48,982 nt of DNA from Gammaproteobacteria bacterium (GTDB lineage Bacteria > Pseudomonadota > Gammaproteobacteria > UBA4575), in NCBI GenBank assembly GCA_026710875.1, contig JAPOQE010000039.1:1-48982 (forward strand), read 5' to 3'. Positions within the stretch are counted from its first letter, which is position 1; each line of letters begins with the position of its first letter. Below, piece after piece: positions 1-9,609 of the stretch. A model generated the notes under the pieces. That model was not told the origin of the DNA. It saw nothing but the letters and a program-made list of their open reading frames with translations, and did not search any database. Both the position numbers and the translations under genes were made by a program.

Positions 1-323
1 CCGCTGCTGCCAGAAAGCTCCAGCCCCAGGTCCCCCATGCCCTGGCCGATGGAAAGCTCGAGCCCGCTGCCGCGGTCGGTACCCAGATCAAAAACCCAGC
101 GGTCCCCGCCAATGGAATCCTTGTTACTGCAGTCATCGACCGGGTAACAGATGGTGTCCCGGTTCCAACCGGCCTGCTTCAGATCGGAAACCCAGTTCAC
201 GCCTGCACCTGCACCCACGTACCAGCCAGCACGCTGCGTATCATCCGCCATACCTGGCGCACTGAGCAAAGCGCCAAGTCCCAACAGGGCGATACCGCTT
301 TTCGCTTTTGATACCCACTTCAC
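1..323 (-). CDS. Outer-membrane beta-barrel protein, N-terminal part (runs off window)
   Basis: Only the first 107 codons are in the window; the gene continues past base 1. Reading leftward from a GTG at 323, a strong GGAGGT ribosome site lies about 5 bases upstream. The protein opens with a basic n-region, a hydrophobic core and a cleavage site near APGMA-DD, so it is exported. The mature part begins GWYVGAGAGVNWVSDL, which is typical of the first strand of small OmpA-like or OmpW-like barrels, and alternating hydrophobic/polar strands follow. Two cysteines about eight residues apart (TICYPVDDC) could form a loop disulfide. It lies 166 bp after the peptide transporter operon in the same direction and has its own ribosome site, so it is probably a separate unit. 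Its exact family cannot be decided from this fragment. Confidence 0.7.
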   Translation of the reverse strand, partial: MKWVSKAKSGIALLGLGALLSAPGMADDTQRAGWYVGAGAGVNWVSDLKQAGWNRDTICYPVDDCSNKDSIGGDRWVFDLGTDRGSGLELSIGQGMGDLGLELSGSS

Positions 324-489
324 TTGCCACCTCCTTCCTTTGATGACTGTATTGCTTTCACTGCAGGCTGAATGAGCCGGCAACTCATTTTCATCGTAAT
401 GGAGCACCTTCGGGGAATCAACTTTGCCTGGCAGGCCTTTTACGAAGGAACCGATGTTGATTTCCGTAGGCTTTACCGGTCTTGAAAGC

Positions 490-2154
490 TCATGCCGCTC
501 GCATGGGTGGAACCAGTTTGGGAACCGCACTCAGCAGTCGTTTCGTATACTCGTGCTGCGGGTCGGTCAGCACCTGTTCCACCCCTCCTTGCTCGACAAT
601 CTTGCCCTGGTACATCACTGCGACACGATCTGCAAAATACGCGACCACGGACATGTTATGGGTGATAAACAGGTAGCTGATTCCGTACTGTTCCTGCAGT
701 TGATTGAGGAGATCGAGAATCTGTGCCTGCACGGAGACATCCAGTGCACTGGTGGGCTCATCGCAGATGATGATTTTTGGATTCACGGCCAGTGCACGTG
801 CAATGCAGATTCGCTGGCGCTGACCGCCGGAGAATTCATGTGGATAACGCAAATGGGCGTCCTCGTCCAGCCCGACCTGTTTCAACAGTTCCAGTACGCG
901 GTCTCTGCGCGCCTGCGGATCCGTAATCACGCTCAGGGCCTTGATTCCTTCTTCGATGATCTGACCGACCAGCATGCGCGGATTCATTGACGAATAGGGG
1001 TCTTGAAAAACGATCTGCAGGTTGGCGCGCTGTTCCAGCAATTGGCTCTGATCAATTTCGTGCAGGCGCAGTCCCCGATAGGTTACCTCCCCAAGAGTCG
1101 GCTGTATCAGCCGCAAGATGCCCTTGCCGACCGTTGTCTTGCCGCTGCCAGACTCGCCTACCAGCGCAACTGTTTTTCCTGGTGGAATTTCCAGGGATAC
1201 CCCGTCCACGGCCTTGACGTAGCCGACCGTGCGCTTGAAGATGCCCTTGCGGATGGGGAAGTGCACGGCGAGATCGCGAACCCTCAACGTGTCATCTTTC
1301 GTGATGCCGGTGTTGGCTGGCTTGTCCGGGAGATGGTTTTGCCCGAGCAACGGCCGACCCCGTTTTTCCATTGCCGGCAGGGCGGCAAAAAGATCCCAGC
1401 TGTACGCATGCTTGGGGTCAGAAAAGAACACCTCATTACTGGACTCCTCCACGATCACTCCATCCTTCATCACTGCGACATGATCGGCAACCTGCTTCAC
1501 CACGGCCAGATCATGCGTGATAAAGAGGATCGCCATCCCGAAACGCTCACGCAGATCATTAATCAGGCCCAGGACTTGCGCCTGGATTGTGACATCCAGC
1601 GCGGTCGTGGGCTCATCGGCAATCAACAGCCGGGGTTCACAGGCCAGTGCGATGGCGATCATGACCCGCTGCTTCATGCCACCGGAAAGTTCATGTGCAT
1701 AGGTGTCGATGGTGTAATCAGGCTTCGGAATCCTGACCGCCTCAAGCAGGTCCAGGGCACGCTCGCGGGCCTCCCGTGCAGACAGGTTGCGGTGGCGCAT
1801 CAGTACTTCCGAAATCTGCCGACCCACCTTCAGGACCGGATTCAGGGACGTCATCGGTTCCTGGAATATCATGGAGATGCCGCGCCCGCGGATATTGCGC
1901 ATTTCGCGTTCCGGTAGCGCTAGCAGATCCTGACCTTCAAAATGAATACTGCCCGATGTCAGGCGCGCAGCTTCTGGCAGCAAGCGGATGACCGACAGCG
2001 CAGTCACGGATTTGCCGCTGCCTGACTCCCCTACCAGCGCGAAGGTCTGCCCTTCGCGAATATCGAAGCTGATGCAGTTGACCGCAGTGACGGTGCGCCG
2101 AGTGCTTCTGAATTCTGTCGTCAGATTGCGAACCTGTAAGAGAATCTTGGACAT
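490..2154 (-). CDS. Oligopeptide ABC transporter, double ATP-binding protein (YejF/OppDF type)
   Basis: This 554-residue protein powers peptide import at the inner membrane and contains two complete ABC ATPase halves in one chain. The first half has Walker A GESGSGKS at residues 42-49, signature LSGGMKQR and Walker B LLIADEPTTALD. The second half repeats the set with GESGSGKTT, FSGGQRQR and IIICDEPTSALD. The fused arrangement, about 530-550 residues long, is typical of YejF and of fused OppD-OppF proteins. It is the last gene of a leftward operon and starts 2 bp after the permease gene upstream (stop at 2157). The peptide class imported cannot be read from the ATPase; the operon context suggests oligopeptides, as for E. 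coli YejABEF, which is known to take up microcin C. Confidence 0.9.
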   Translation of the reverse strand: MSKILLQVRNLTTEFRSTRRTVTAVNCISFDIREGQTFALVGESGSGKSVTALSVIRLLPEAARLTSGSIHFEGQDLLALPEREMRNIRGRGISMIFQEPMTSLNPVLKVGRQISEVLMRHRNLSAREARERALDLLEAVRIPKPDYTIDTYAHELSGGMKQRVMIAIALACEPRLLIADEPTTALDVTIQAQVLGLINDLRERFGMAILFITHDLAVVKQVADHVAVMKDGVIVEESSNEVFFSDPKHAYSWDLFAALPAMEKRGRPLLGQNHLPDKPANTGITKDDTLRVRDLAVHFPIRKGIFKRTVGYVKAVDGVSLEIPPGKTVALVGESGSGKTTVGKGILRLIQPTLGEVTYRGLRLHEIDQSQLLEQRANLQIVFQDPYSSMNPRMLVGQIIEEGIKALSVITDPQARRDRVLELLKQVGLDEDAHLRYPHEFSGGQRQRICIARALAVNPKIIICDEPTSALDVSVQAQILDLLNQLQEQYGISYLFITHNMSVVAYFADRVAVMYQGKIVEQGGVEQVLTDPQHEYTKRLLSAVPKLVPPMRAA

Positions 2155-2156
2155 GA

Positions 2157-3572
2157 TTACCTGGATGTGCGTGGGTCGAGTGCGTCACGGACGACATCCG
2201 CAAACAGGTTGGCGAACAACACCAGTGTGAACATGAAAAACAACGAAGCGGCAAGCGACCACCATACGATGGGTTCGCGTGCCATCTCCAAGCGGGCACT
2301 GTTGATCATGTTCCCCCAGCTGTTCATGGTCGGGTCCACGCCGATGTTGATGTAGGACAACACCGCCTCCGCGAGCACCAGCCCGCTGAAATCAAGCACC
2401 AGCGTGATCAGTACGATGTGCATCACGTTGGGCAGGATGTGACGGAATATGGTCTGCATCGAGCCGACCCCGAACGCTGTGGCAGCCTGTACGTAGTCCA
2501 CCGCCCGCAACTTCAGCGTCTCTGCACGCAGCAGGCGACACAGGCCAGTCCAGCTGGTCAGCCCGAGAATCAGACACAGGAACAGCAGGCGCATGTCCGC
2601 ACGTTGGGTCAGACTGGCGAACGCCTCCGCATGCTTGCTCATGTACACGTTCAGCATGAGCACGGCAGCTGCAATCAGCAATACGCCCGGTACCGAATTA
2701 AGGGTCGTGTAGAGATACTGGATCAGGTCATCGATCCAGCCACGGAAAAAACCGGCCATGATCCCCAGCGTGATGGCAAAAGGTAGCATCAACAGGGTCG
2801 TTAATGTGCCGATCACCACACCGGTACGAATGCTTTTGAGTGCCTGGTACAGGACATCTTCACCCACCTTGTCGGTACCCAGCACGTGGTATTTTGAAGC
2901 CCACTCCGCACCAACCAGCAATACCAGCAATACCACTCCAAGCGTCAGGCTCAAAGTCCTCCAGGGCATGCCCGAACGGTTGTCAAACAGACTGCGAAAC
3001 GTTGCAGTAAAGGTTTGCGCACTCCTTACGGACAGGTACAGTGCCAGCAGCAGCAACACCATCATCCATACGAATACGGCCTTGAGTGCACCCGTTATCG
3101 CAAGACTGAGCACGTCTGTCACTTTCTCAGTCTGGGGGTCCTCCAGGTGGGATGCTCCCCAGGAAAGTCGCGGATACACACGCTGCCGTGTGCCATCCGC
3201 CATTTGCACGGTTTCCTTGGCATACAAGTGAGTGGCGAATGGCGCCGAATAGGTCTTTTCGGTACTTTTCCGAATGTCCGAAACCAGCTGATCGAAAACG
3301 CTGATCACCTCGCCGCTGTACTGCACCTTTTCGGAGTTGGTGGTGTGATTTTCCAGCATGGGGTGGAAGTGCAGCGAGTCAAGCAATGCGATTGCCACAT
3401 AGACCGACAGCACGATCATGGAAATGATGCCGGCCCTGCTGCGCACTACCTGGCCCCAGGGTTGGCGCAGATGCGGTTTACGCATGGCATAGACGAAAAA
3501 CGAGACAATACTCAACACCAGCACAAAGATCAGGATGTCTGTCAAAAGAAAAACTGGCTTGCCGGGCAACAT
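2157..3572 (-). CDS. Oligopeptide ABC transporter permease (YejE/DppC type), extended
   Basis: One of the two membrane subunits of the peptide importer, 471 residues. The C-terminal half is a standard DppC/OppC permease: HVLGTDKVGEDVLYQAL before the core membrane domain, and a cytoplasmic coupling loop RHILPN in the second half. The N-terminal part is longer than in E. coli YejE (about 340 residues). It has a first membrane segment at about residues 8-28, a second at about 48-65, and then a soluble stretch of about 90 residues rich in charged and polar residues before the next membrane segment. That insert probably lies in the periplasm and may contact the binding protein. The gene begins 2 bp after the stop of the YejB-type gene, so the two are co-translated. 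Confidence 0.85.
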   Translation of the reverse strand: MLPGKPVFLLTDILIFVLVLSIVSFFVYAMRKPHLRQPWGQVVRSRAGIISMIVLSVYVAIALLDSLHFHPMLENHTTNSEKVQYSGEVISVFDQLVSDIRKSTEKTYSAPFATHLYAKETVQMADGTRQRVYPRLSWGASHLEDPQTEKVTDVLSLAITGALKAVFVWMMVLLLLALYLSVRSAQTFTATFRSLFDNRSGMPWRTLSLTLGVVLLVLLVGAEWASKYHVLGTDKVGEDVLYQALKSIRTGVVIGTLTTLLMLPFAITLGIMAGFFRGWIDDLIQYLYTTLNSVPGVLLIAAAVLMLNVYMSKHAEAFASLTQRADMRLLFLCLILGLTSWTGLCRLLRAETLKLRAVDYVQAATAFGVGSMQTIFRHILPNVMHIVLITLVLDFSGLVLAEAVLSYINIGVDPTMNSWGNMINSARLEMAREPIVWWSLAASLFFMFTLVLFANLFADVVRDALDPRTSR

Positions 3573-3574
3573 GT

Positions 3575-4552
3575 TCAGCTGAGCCTCACCCTGGGGTCGA
3601 CGATGGTGTAAGAGATATCCGTCAGCAGCAAGCCGATGATGTACAACACCGCGCCCAGGAAAACCATGGAACGCACAATCGCAAAGTCTTGCCGGTTAAT
3701 CGCATCAATGGTGTAGCTACCGAGTCCCGGGATGCCGAAGAACGATTCGGTGATCAGGCTGCCCATGAACAGAAGCGGCAAAATAACCACCACGCCGGTA
3801 AGGATCGGAATCAGTGCATTGCGCAGCACGTGCCGGAACAGCACGGTCTGCTCCGCGATCCCCTTGGCACGCACAGTGCGTACATAGTCCTTGTTCATTT
3901 CCTCGAGGAAGATCGTGCGATACCAGCGTGTGCTTGAACCGATGCCGCCGAACACACCAATCAGTACGGGAAGGATCAGGAACTTGACTCCAAAGAGACC
4001 GCTTTCGAACCCGGAAATCGGGACAACCCGCAAAAGCTTGCCCATGACGAACTGCCCGCCAATAATGTAAAAAAGGCTGGAAATCGACATCAGTGCCACG
4101 CAGATCACCACGGCCCAGTAGTCAATGTACGTGGCGCGGAAAAAGGCAATAAGCAAGGCAAAAGTAATCGCCAACAGCAAGCCGATAAGCAGTTGAGGGA
4201 CGGCGATTGCGAGGCTCGGCCACATCCGCTGGCTGATGTCGTAGCTGATATCCCGTCCGCTGTCGGAACGTCCGAAATCGAAAACAAACAAACGCAGGGA
4301 CTTGGTGTAGAAAATGGTTTCCTTGAAGCTGTCCATGCCCTGCTCTTGTGCATTGTAGAAAAGCGGGTTGTGGTAGCCACGTTCTGCCTTCCAGTCCTCG
4401 ACCTGCGCCTCGGTTACATGTTTTTGTCCGAGGAACATGCGCGCCATGTCGTCCGGTGTATTGACCACGAAAAACAGCAGGAACGTAAGGATGTTGACTC
4501 CCACGAGAATCGGGATGGCGTACAGGGCACGACGAACAATGTAAGCAATCAT
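3575..4552 (-). CDS. Oligopeptide ABC transporter permease (YejB/DppB type)
   Basis: A 325-residue membrane subunit of the peptide importer, paired with the YejE-type permease. It starts with the usual DppB opening, a membrane helix containing RRALYAIPILVGVNILTF, followed by a periplasmic segment of about 90 residues and then five further hydrophobic segments. The coupling loop reads VRTVRAKGIAEQTVLFRHVL, which matches the conserved region of this family, and the C-terminus DISYTIVDPRVRLS is the typical ending. Its ATG overlaps the end of the binding-protein gene by 4 bp, indicating translational coupling. Length and motif order match E. coli YejB (about 364 residues) and DppB. Confidence 0.88.
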   Translation of the reverse strand: MIAYIVRRALYAIPILVGVNILTFLLFFVVNTPDDMARMFLGQKHVTEAQVEDWKAERGYHNPLFYNAQEQGMDSFKETIFYTKSLRLFVFDFGRSDSGRDISYDISQRMWPSLAIAVPQLLIGLLLAITFALLIAFFRATYIDYWAVVICVALMSISSLFYIIGGQFVMGKLLRVVPISGFESGLFGVKFLILPVLIGVFGGIGSSTRWYRTIFLEEMNKDYVRTVRAKGIAEQTVLFRHVLRNALIPILTGVVVILPLLFMGSLITESFFGIPGLGSYTIDAINRQDFAIVRSMVFLGAVLYIIGLLLTDISYTIVDPRVRLS

Positions 4553-6705
4553 TTCAGGGTACTGTGCTCACGCCGGTAAAATCCGAACACTGCCGGGATA
4601 AAGGAGGCCAGCAACAGTACGAACAGGATGATCAGGGGCCAATAATTCGGACGATTCCATTCTGCTCGTTTCCTGTCCCTATGCTCGCCGTCCACGCGCT
4701 TGTATTTGAGCAGATTATTGGCCATCAGATTGGGTTTGACATTCTTGTACCAGTCGTGAAAAAGCGAAAATGCCTTGGGATGGTGTCCCCACAGCCAGGG
4801 GGCGTCGCGCTGCAGTATCTGTGTCATCTGCCGGATGATTTCCAGCCTCGCAGACCCATTTTCAATATTCTTCATCTGTTCAAACAGGCGGTCAAACTCC
4901 GGGTTCTGGTAATTCGCAGTGTTCTCGCCGCTGTGCTTCACCTTGGCATTCGGCCCGTACAGAAGGAAGAAAAAATTCTCGGGATCCGGATAGTCCGCGT
5001 TCCAGCCCCACTGGAATATCTGCCCGGTCCCCTTGCGCATTTTCTCCTGGAAGCGGTTGTAGTCAGTCGCACGGATCACCAGCTGGATGCCAAGTTTCTG
5101 ATATTGCTTTCTCAACCAGTTGAAATGAGCCTTGGCCCCGGGTCCGGCACCGGGTGTATCAAAATACAGGATCAGCGGCTTACCGGATGCGTGATCAAAG
5201 CCATCCACGTACCCGGCTAGGGCCATCAGTTGTCTGGCTTCCTCGATATCCTTTCTTTTGGGTTCTCCATCCACCCACTCGTAAACGTATGGGTTGATGC
5301 CCGCCTCGCCCCCGATGTTACCAAAAATTCCAGGGGGCACCGGACCTTGCGCCGGGATTCCCCGGCCATTGGCAAAGATGGAAATATATTCCTCGTAATC
5401 TACCGCAATAGAAATGGCCCGGCGCAGCAGGCGCGCACGTTCGGAGTCACCGCCAACCACCGGGTCCATCATGTTAAAGCCCATGTACAGAATGGAGGCC
5501 GTCACAGAGGTCTCCAGCTGGATATCCTTCTCCTGCATCAGTTCGGTTAACTGAACATCGCCCTGTGAGCCGAACTGGATGGCCTGGTCGAAGCTGTCTG
5601 AACTGACCCCTGAGGCATCATAGTAGCCCTGCAGGAACTTGTTCCAGTACGGGATATTCTCTTTCTCCAGACTGAAGACCGCCCTGTCCAGGAGGGGTAG
5701 AGCTTTGCCTGCATCGTCCAGGAGCCCCTTTTCCCGATCCTGTGCCTCGCCATGGGAGGGGTACAGTTCCCCGTGAAAGTTCGGGTTTTTCTCCATCACC
5801 ATGCGCAGATTTGGATTGTTTTCTGTCAGCATGAAAGGACCGGTGCCTACCGGGTACCAGTTCAGTATAATATTTCGCTCCTCCATCCCCTGCTGGCTGT
5901 AAAACTTTTCAGCCTCCCACGGCATCGGGGCAAAAAACGGCATGGCAAGCCAATACACCAGTTGCGGGTACTGTCCTTCGATCCGGATGCGGTAGGTATA
6001 ACGGTCATCCACCGACAAGCCAACAAAATCAATCTCCCTCAAATCCTGCCAGACACCCTTCGGGCTATCTTTGTAACGCTCGCTTACCTGCTTTCTGAAG
6101 GTGTCGAAGCCGACAATGTACTCGCGCATGACCCCGGCAATGGGAGAGTGCAGATAAGGGCTGGCAATGCGCTTGATCTGGTATACGTAGTCCGCCGCAG
6201 TGAGTTCACGGGTACCGTTCATCGTGAAATCACCCAGCACATTGATGCCTTCCAGATCATCGGTCCCCAGGTCCAGATAGCGGGCATTGCCTTCATCATC
6301 CTTTGCCAGGGCCGGGTGGGGCTGGTAGTGGATGCCCGGCTGAATGCTCACAATATATTCGGTAAAGGCGATGGGTTCATCACGCTCCCAGGATACCGGC
6401 CGACCGGCAGCGTTCAGATAGCGTACCTGAGGCAGGCGTGTAGCTGTAAGGGGAATCAGTTTGTAGGGCCGAACAAGATAGTGGTACTGCAGGGGCGGCT
6501 CGTAGATCTGTGCGATAAACTGGTACTCATTGGAGCTGTAGGACCGTACCGGGTCGAGGTGTTTGGGCCGTTCACTGAATGATGAATACATCACATTCGA
6601 GGTTTCTTCGCCATCCGGGTAAGGATTGTTCCAAGCTCCTTCGCTGCATGCCCCGAGCAGGCAGGCTATAATCGCCGGAAACCAAAGGACGAGACGGTTG
6701 TTCAC
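4549..6705 (-). CDS. Peptide-binding lipoprotein of the ABC importer (SBP family 5), with C-terminal membrane anchor
   Basis: The solute-binding component, which captures peptides outside the inner membrane. From a GTG at 6705 the protein has 718 residues and begins with a clean lipoprotein signal, NNRLVLWFPAIIACLLGAC, whose cysteine would be lipidated. The open frame extends upstream to 6801, but that extension would put a charged tail before the signal peptide, so I prefer 6705 (GTG 6711 also possible); the ribosome site is weak. Family-5 features are present: the N-terminal DPVRSYSSNEYQFIAQIYEPP segment, the WYPVGTGPFMLTENN region and GWNADYPDPENFFFLLYG near the C-terminus. It is about 110 residues longer than E. 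coli YejA and ends in a second hydrophobic helix, WPLIILFVLLLASFIP, so it may be anchored at both ends. First gene of the importer operon. Confidence 0.85.
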   Translation of the reverse strand: MNNRLVLWFPAIIACLLGACSEGAWNNPYPDGEETSNVMYSSFSERPKHLDPVRSYSSNEYQFIAQIYEPPLQYHYLVRPYKLIPLTATRLPQVRYLNAAGRPVSWERDEPIAFTEYIVSIQPGIHYQPHPALAKDDEGNARYLDLGTDDLEGINVLGDFTMNGTRELTAADYVYQIKRIASPYLHSPIAGVMREYIVGFDTFRKQVSERYKDSPKGVWQDLREIDFVGLSVDDRYTYRIRIEGQYPQLVYWLAMPFFAPMPWEAEKFYSQQGMEERNIILNWYPVGTGPFMLTENNPNLRMVMEKNPNFHGELYPSHGEAQDREKGLLDDAGKALPLLDRAVFSLEKENIPYWNKFLQGYYDASGVSSDSFDQAIQFGSQGDVQLTELMQEKDIQLETSVTASILYMGFNMMDPVVGGDSERARLLRRAISIAVDYEEYISIFANGRGIPAQGPVPPGIFGNIGGEAGINPYVYEWVDGEPKRKDIEEARQLMALAGYVDGFDHASGKPLILYFDTPGAGPGAKAHFNWLRKQYQKLGIQLVIRATDYNRFQEKMRKGTGQIFQWGWNADYPDPENFFFLLYGPNAKVKHSGENTANYQNPEFDRLFEQMKNIENGSARLEIIRQMTQILQRDAPWLWGHHPKAFSLFHDWYKNVKPNLMANNLLKYKRVDGEHRDRKRAEWNRPNYWPLIILFVLLLASFIPAVFGFYRREHSTLK

Positions 6706-6753
6706 GTGCACACTATCACTTGGGCAATCATGGATATTTTCCTCTGGGCGGGC

Positions 6754-6759
6754 ATTATA
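6754..6759 (-). promoter_or_regulatory. Possible -10 box for the peptide importer operon
   Basis: Reading leftward, the hexamer is a perfect TATAAT. It lies about 49 bases before the GTG at 6705, giving a leader of roughly 40 bases. No convincing -35 hexamer is seen 16-18 bases further upstream (the best are AT-rich sequences such as GAATTA). If real, it supports starting the lipoprotein gene at 6711/6705 and not at 6801. Confidence 0.35.
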
Positions 6760-6843
6760 GACGTCCTTGGGTAAGAATAATTCAGTCTGACGCTCAGGCA
6801 CCTACCGTACTTGACCTATCGGGCCACAGACAAGGGAGTAAAA

Positions 6844-7629
6844 ATGGGATTTCTGGCAGGAAAACGAGCCTTGATCATCGGCATTGCAAGTAACCGGTCC
6901 ATTGCCTGGGGAATCGCTGAGGCGATGCGGCGCGAAGGGGCCGAACTGGTGTTCACGTACCAGAACGAAAAACTCAAGGCCCGGGTGGAAAAATTTGCCG
7001 GCGAATGTGGTGCCAAGGCGACCTTGCCCTGTGACCTGGAAAACGACGATGAGATTACCGGGCTGTTTGATGCGCTGGGAGAAATCTGGGATGGCCTCGA
7101 CATCCTGGTTCACTCGGCAGCGTTTGCGCCAAGAGATGAGCTTGCAGGAGACTTTGTCGATGTGACCACCCGCGAGGGCTCGAAAATCGCCCACGACATC
7201 AGCAGCTACAGCTTGACGGCATTAGGCAAGGCGGCGCGCCCCATGATGCGTGGACGCAGTGGAGCCATCCTCTCGCTGACGTACATGGGCTCGGTACGTG
7301 CCATGCCAAGCTACAACGTGATGGGTCTGGCCAAGGCCAGCCTGGAAGCCAACATACGGTACATGGCGTATGCCCTGGGCCCGGAAGGGATCCGTGTCAA
7401 TGGCGTATCGGCAGGCCCCATTCGTACCCTCGCGGCGGCAGGTATCGCAGATTTTCGCAAGATGCTGGATCATGTCGAGCAGAATGCGCCCCTTCGTAAA
7501 AACGTCACCATCGAGGAGGTAGGAAATACGGCAGCATTCCTGTGCTCCGATTTGGCAAGCGGAATCACGGGCGAGATCACCTATGTCGATGCAGGGTTCA
7601 ATATCATCGGGATGTCGGGCTACAGCTGA
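6844..7629 (+). CDS. fabI: Enoyl-[acyl-carrier-protein] reductase (NADH), FabI
   Basis: Catalyses the last step of each fatty-acid elongation cycle, reducing trans-2-enoyl-ACP with NADH, in the cytoplasm. From the ATG at 6844 it has 261 residues, the usual FabI length, beginning [19 protein letters not shown], which contains the NAD-binding loop. The Tyr-x6-Lys catalytic pair is in [20 protein letters not shown], and [11 protein letters not shown] is the mobile substrate-binding region. The start is set by GGGAG about 5 bases upstream; the open frame reaches back to 6811 but those residues do not belong to the family. It is divergent from the peptide transporter and convergent with ppiD. FabI is the target of triclosan-type inhibitors. 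Confidence 0.96.
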   Translation: MGFLAGKRALIIGIASNRSIAWGIAEAMRREGAELVFTYQNEKLKARVEKFAGECGAKATLPCDLENDDEITGLFDALGEIWDGLDILVHSAAFAPRDELAGDFVDVTTREGSKIAHDISSYSLTALGKAARPMMRGRSGAILSLTYMGSVRAMPSYNVMGLAKASLEANIRYMAYALGPEGIRVNGVSAGPIRTLAAAGIADFRKMLDHVEQNAPLRKNVTIEEVGNTAAFLCSDLASGITGEITYVDAGFNIIGMSGYS

Positions 7630-7704
7630 TCAGGGGTCGCTGCGCACCGCACCTACACTGGAGACGTGGTCAGGGCATTGTAAGACCAGGACCCGCCGGA
7701 TGGA

Positions 7705-9609
7705 CTAGAGGTTGCTCTCAAATACCTGCACGTCAAATTCATCCTTGATGGACTGCAAAACTGCGCTGTATTCACGACGACCATAATTTACGCGTTGGGA
7801 CAGTTGCAGAGCTTGTGCCTTATCCAGCGTACCTGTCCCGTCAATGATCGAATGCAGCTCCAACAGGGCAAAACTGCCATCGTCCAGTGCAAGCCCACTA
7901 ACCGATGTCCCTCCTGAACCTGGACGAGAAAGCGTGAAGGCCAAATTCATGATCTCAGTCGGGACACGTTCGTCATCACGGCGCAGTGCACCATGACGGA
8001 CGCGTTCCAGGGCGTACTTGTCCGACAACTCATACAGGCCGATGCCGCCTTGCAGCTGGGCAAGTAGCTCCTCACCCGTCTCAACCGCCTGTTCCGCAGC
8101 CTTTCGAACACGCAGCTCATCGCGTATCAGTCCCGCCACATCATCCCGTGGCTTCATCTCGGATATCCTGTGTCCAAGCAAACGAAAAGCCAGAACATGC
8201 CCATTTTCAACCTCGATCAGTTCGCTGTTCAAACCCTCTTCCAGGATGTCGGGCGTAAACGCACTCAGGCGAACTTTTGGATAGCGAAAAATTCCCGTGG
8301 TAGCAGAGAAGGTGAGCCAGTCCGTTTCCTGGATTTCCAGTCCGAAGGTCTCTGCCGCATGCGTCAGTTCATCAGGTTCTTCGACCACCAGGTTGGCCAA
8401 CTCATCTGTCATTTCGAGATAGCGCGCTTGCGCCATCTGGCTTCTGCGTTCATTGACGATGTTTTCATGTACCTCGTCAAACGGCTGGCGCTGGGAATCC
8501 TGAACCTCAACCAGCTGTATGATCTGGATGCCTTGCTCGGTGCGGATCGGCTTGCTGTAGGCACCGGTACTCAGACTGAACAGGGCCTTTTCCAGCGCAT
8601 CACTGGCCAGGTCACCCGATGCGATAAAACCAATATCGCCGCCCTTATCCGCTGACAAGGTGTCTTCTGAATGCTGTTTGGCAATTTTCTCGAACGCGGT
8701 GCCCGCCTCTAGCTGGCTGTGGTACTCGTTCGCCTTGGCCATCGCCTGGTCCCATCCTGCAGCATCGTCAGCACCCTGCTCAGGCCCCCTGACCAGGATA
8801 TGGCGAGCCTTGCGCAATTCAGCCGTTACAAAACGCTCGGGCTGCTCCTGATAAATGGCAAGGGCTTCATCCTCGCTTACAGACACCTGGTCAAACAGGG
8901 CTTCCTCGGAAAGCTCAATATAGGCCAGCCTGACTTGCTCGGGGGTTTGAAACCGCGTCTGGTTTTCTCCATAAAAGTCATCGATATCCTGGTCGGAAAC
9001 CTCGACGCCCTCCGGATCGACCCGTACTTGCGCGTAGCTGAAATCCCGCCCCTGTTCGGCCAGTTTCTTGAAGCGCTGCAAATCAGCACCTGTCATGAAA
9101 GAAGAGGACGCAAGCGAGAGTTCGAACTGCCCCAGTTTTTCCTGCTCGCGAAGTTCTGCCTCGAATCGGGTCTTGTTGTAGCGTTGTGAAAACAGGATTC
9201 TCGTATACAGTTCCGGATCAAACTTCCCATCCCTTCGAAACTGCGGCACTTGCTGAATTTTCTCTGCCAGGGTTGCATCGCTGACACGAAATCCCGCTTC
9301 TGTAGCCTCCTGGCGCAGTATTTCCAGGTCCACCATTTCCTGGAGCACCTGCGTCTTGATCACACTCTCATCCGGATACTGTTGCTCAAAGCTTGCACCG
9401 AGAGTGGAACGCAACTGCTGCCTGTACTGCTGAAACTGTTCGCTGAACTCGGGGACACTGATCTCCGCATCATTCACAGCGGCCGCAGCAGGTGCACCAC
9501 CGGCACCAAAGTATTCCTGGATTCCCCACAACGCAAACGAGATTACAAGCAGCCCGATGATCACATAGGCCACAACGCTGCTTGCCCGATCCCGAATATC
9601 AATCAGCAT
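7705..9609 (-). CDS. ppiD: Periplasmic folding chaperone PpiD (SurA-like, parvulin domain)
   Basis: A 634-residue inner-membrane-anchored chaperone that assists folding of exported proteins as they leave the Sec translocon. One membrane helix near the N-terminus (VVAYVIIGLLVISFALWG, about residues 13-30) is followed by a SurA-like chaperone region. A parvulin-type domain begins at ELRKARHILVRG (about residues 262-273) and contains the conserved DKGGDIGFI segment. A second chaperone-like region and a short C-terminal tail follow. Length matches E. coli PpiD (623). In E. coli PpiD the parvulin domain has little or no isomerase activity, and I expect the same here. It follows hupB, as usual in gammaproteobacteria, but two tRNA genes and a 397-bp gap separate them. 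Confidence 0.93.
   Translation of the reverse strand: MLIDIRDRASSVVAYVIIGLLVISFALWGIQEYFGAGGAPAAAAVNDAEISVPEFSEQFQQYRQQLRSTLGASFEQQYPDESVIKTQVLQEMVDLEILRQEATEAGFRVSDATLAEKIQQVPQFRRDGKFDPELYTRILFSQRYNKTRFEAELREQEKLGQFELSLASSSFMTGADLQRFKKLAEQGRDFSYAQVRVDPEGVEVSDQDIDDFYGENQTRFQTPEQVRLAYIELSEEALFDQVSVSEDEALAIYQEQPERFVTAELRKARHILVRGPEQGADDAAGWDQAMAKANEYHSQLEAGTAFEKIAKQHSEDTLSADKGGDIGFIASGDLASDALEKALFSLSTGAYSKPIRTEQGIQIIQLVEVQDSQRQPFDEVHENIVNERRSQMAQARYLEMTDELANLVVEEPDELTHAAETFGLEIQETDWLTFSATTGIFRYPKVRLSAFTPDILEEGLNSELIEVENGHVLAFRLLGHRISEMKPRDDVAGLIRDELRVRKAAEQAVETGEELLAQLQGGIGLYELSDKYALERVRHGALRRDDERVPTEIMNLAFTLSRPGSGGTSVSGLALDDGSFALLELHSIIDGTGTLDKAQALQLSQRVNYGRREYSAVLQSIKDEFDVQVFESNL

Noticed and set aside
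1003-1917. Long open frame on the plus strand opposite the ABC ATPase gene
   Set aside because: It lies wholly antisense to a gene with two full sets of ATPase motifs, and its protein has no recognisable domain and an odd Cys/His/Gln-rich composition.
5752-6582. 276-codon open frame opposite the peptide-binding lipoprotein gene
   Set aside because: A shadow of the real gene in a GC-rich region; no motif and no ribosome site.
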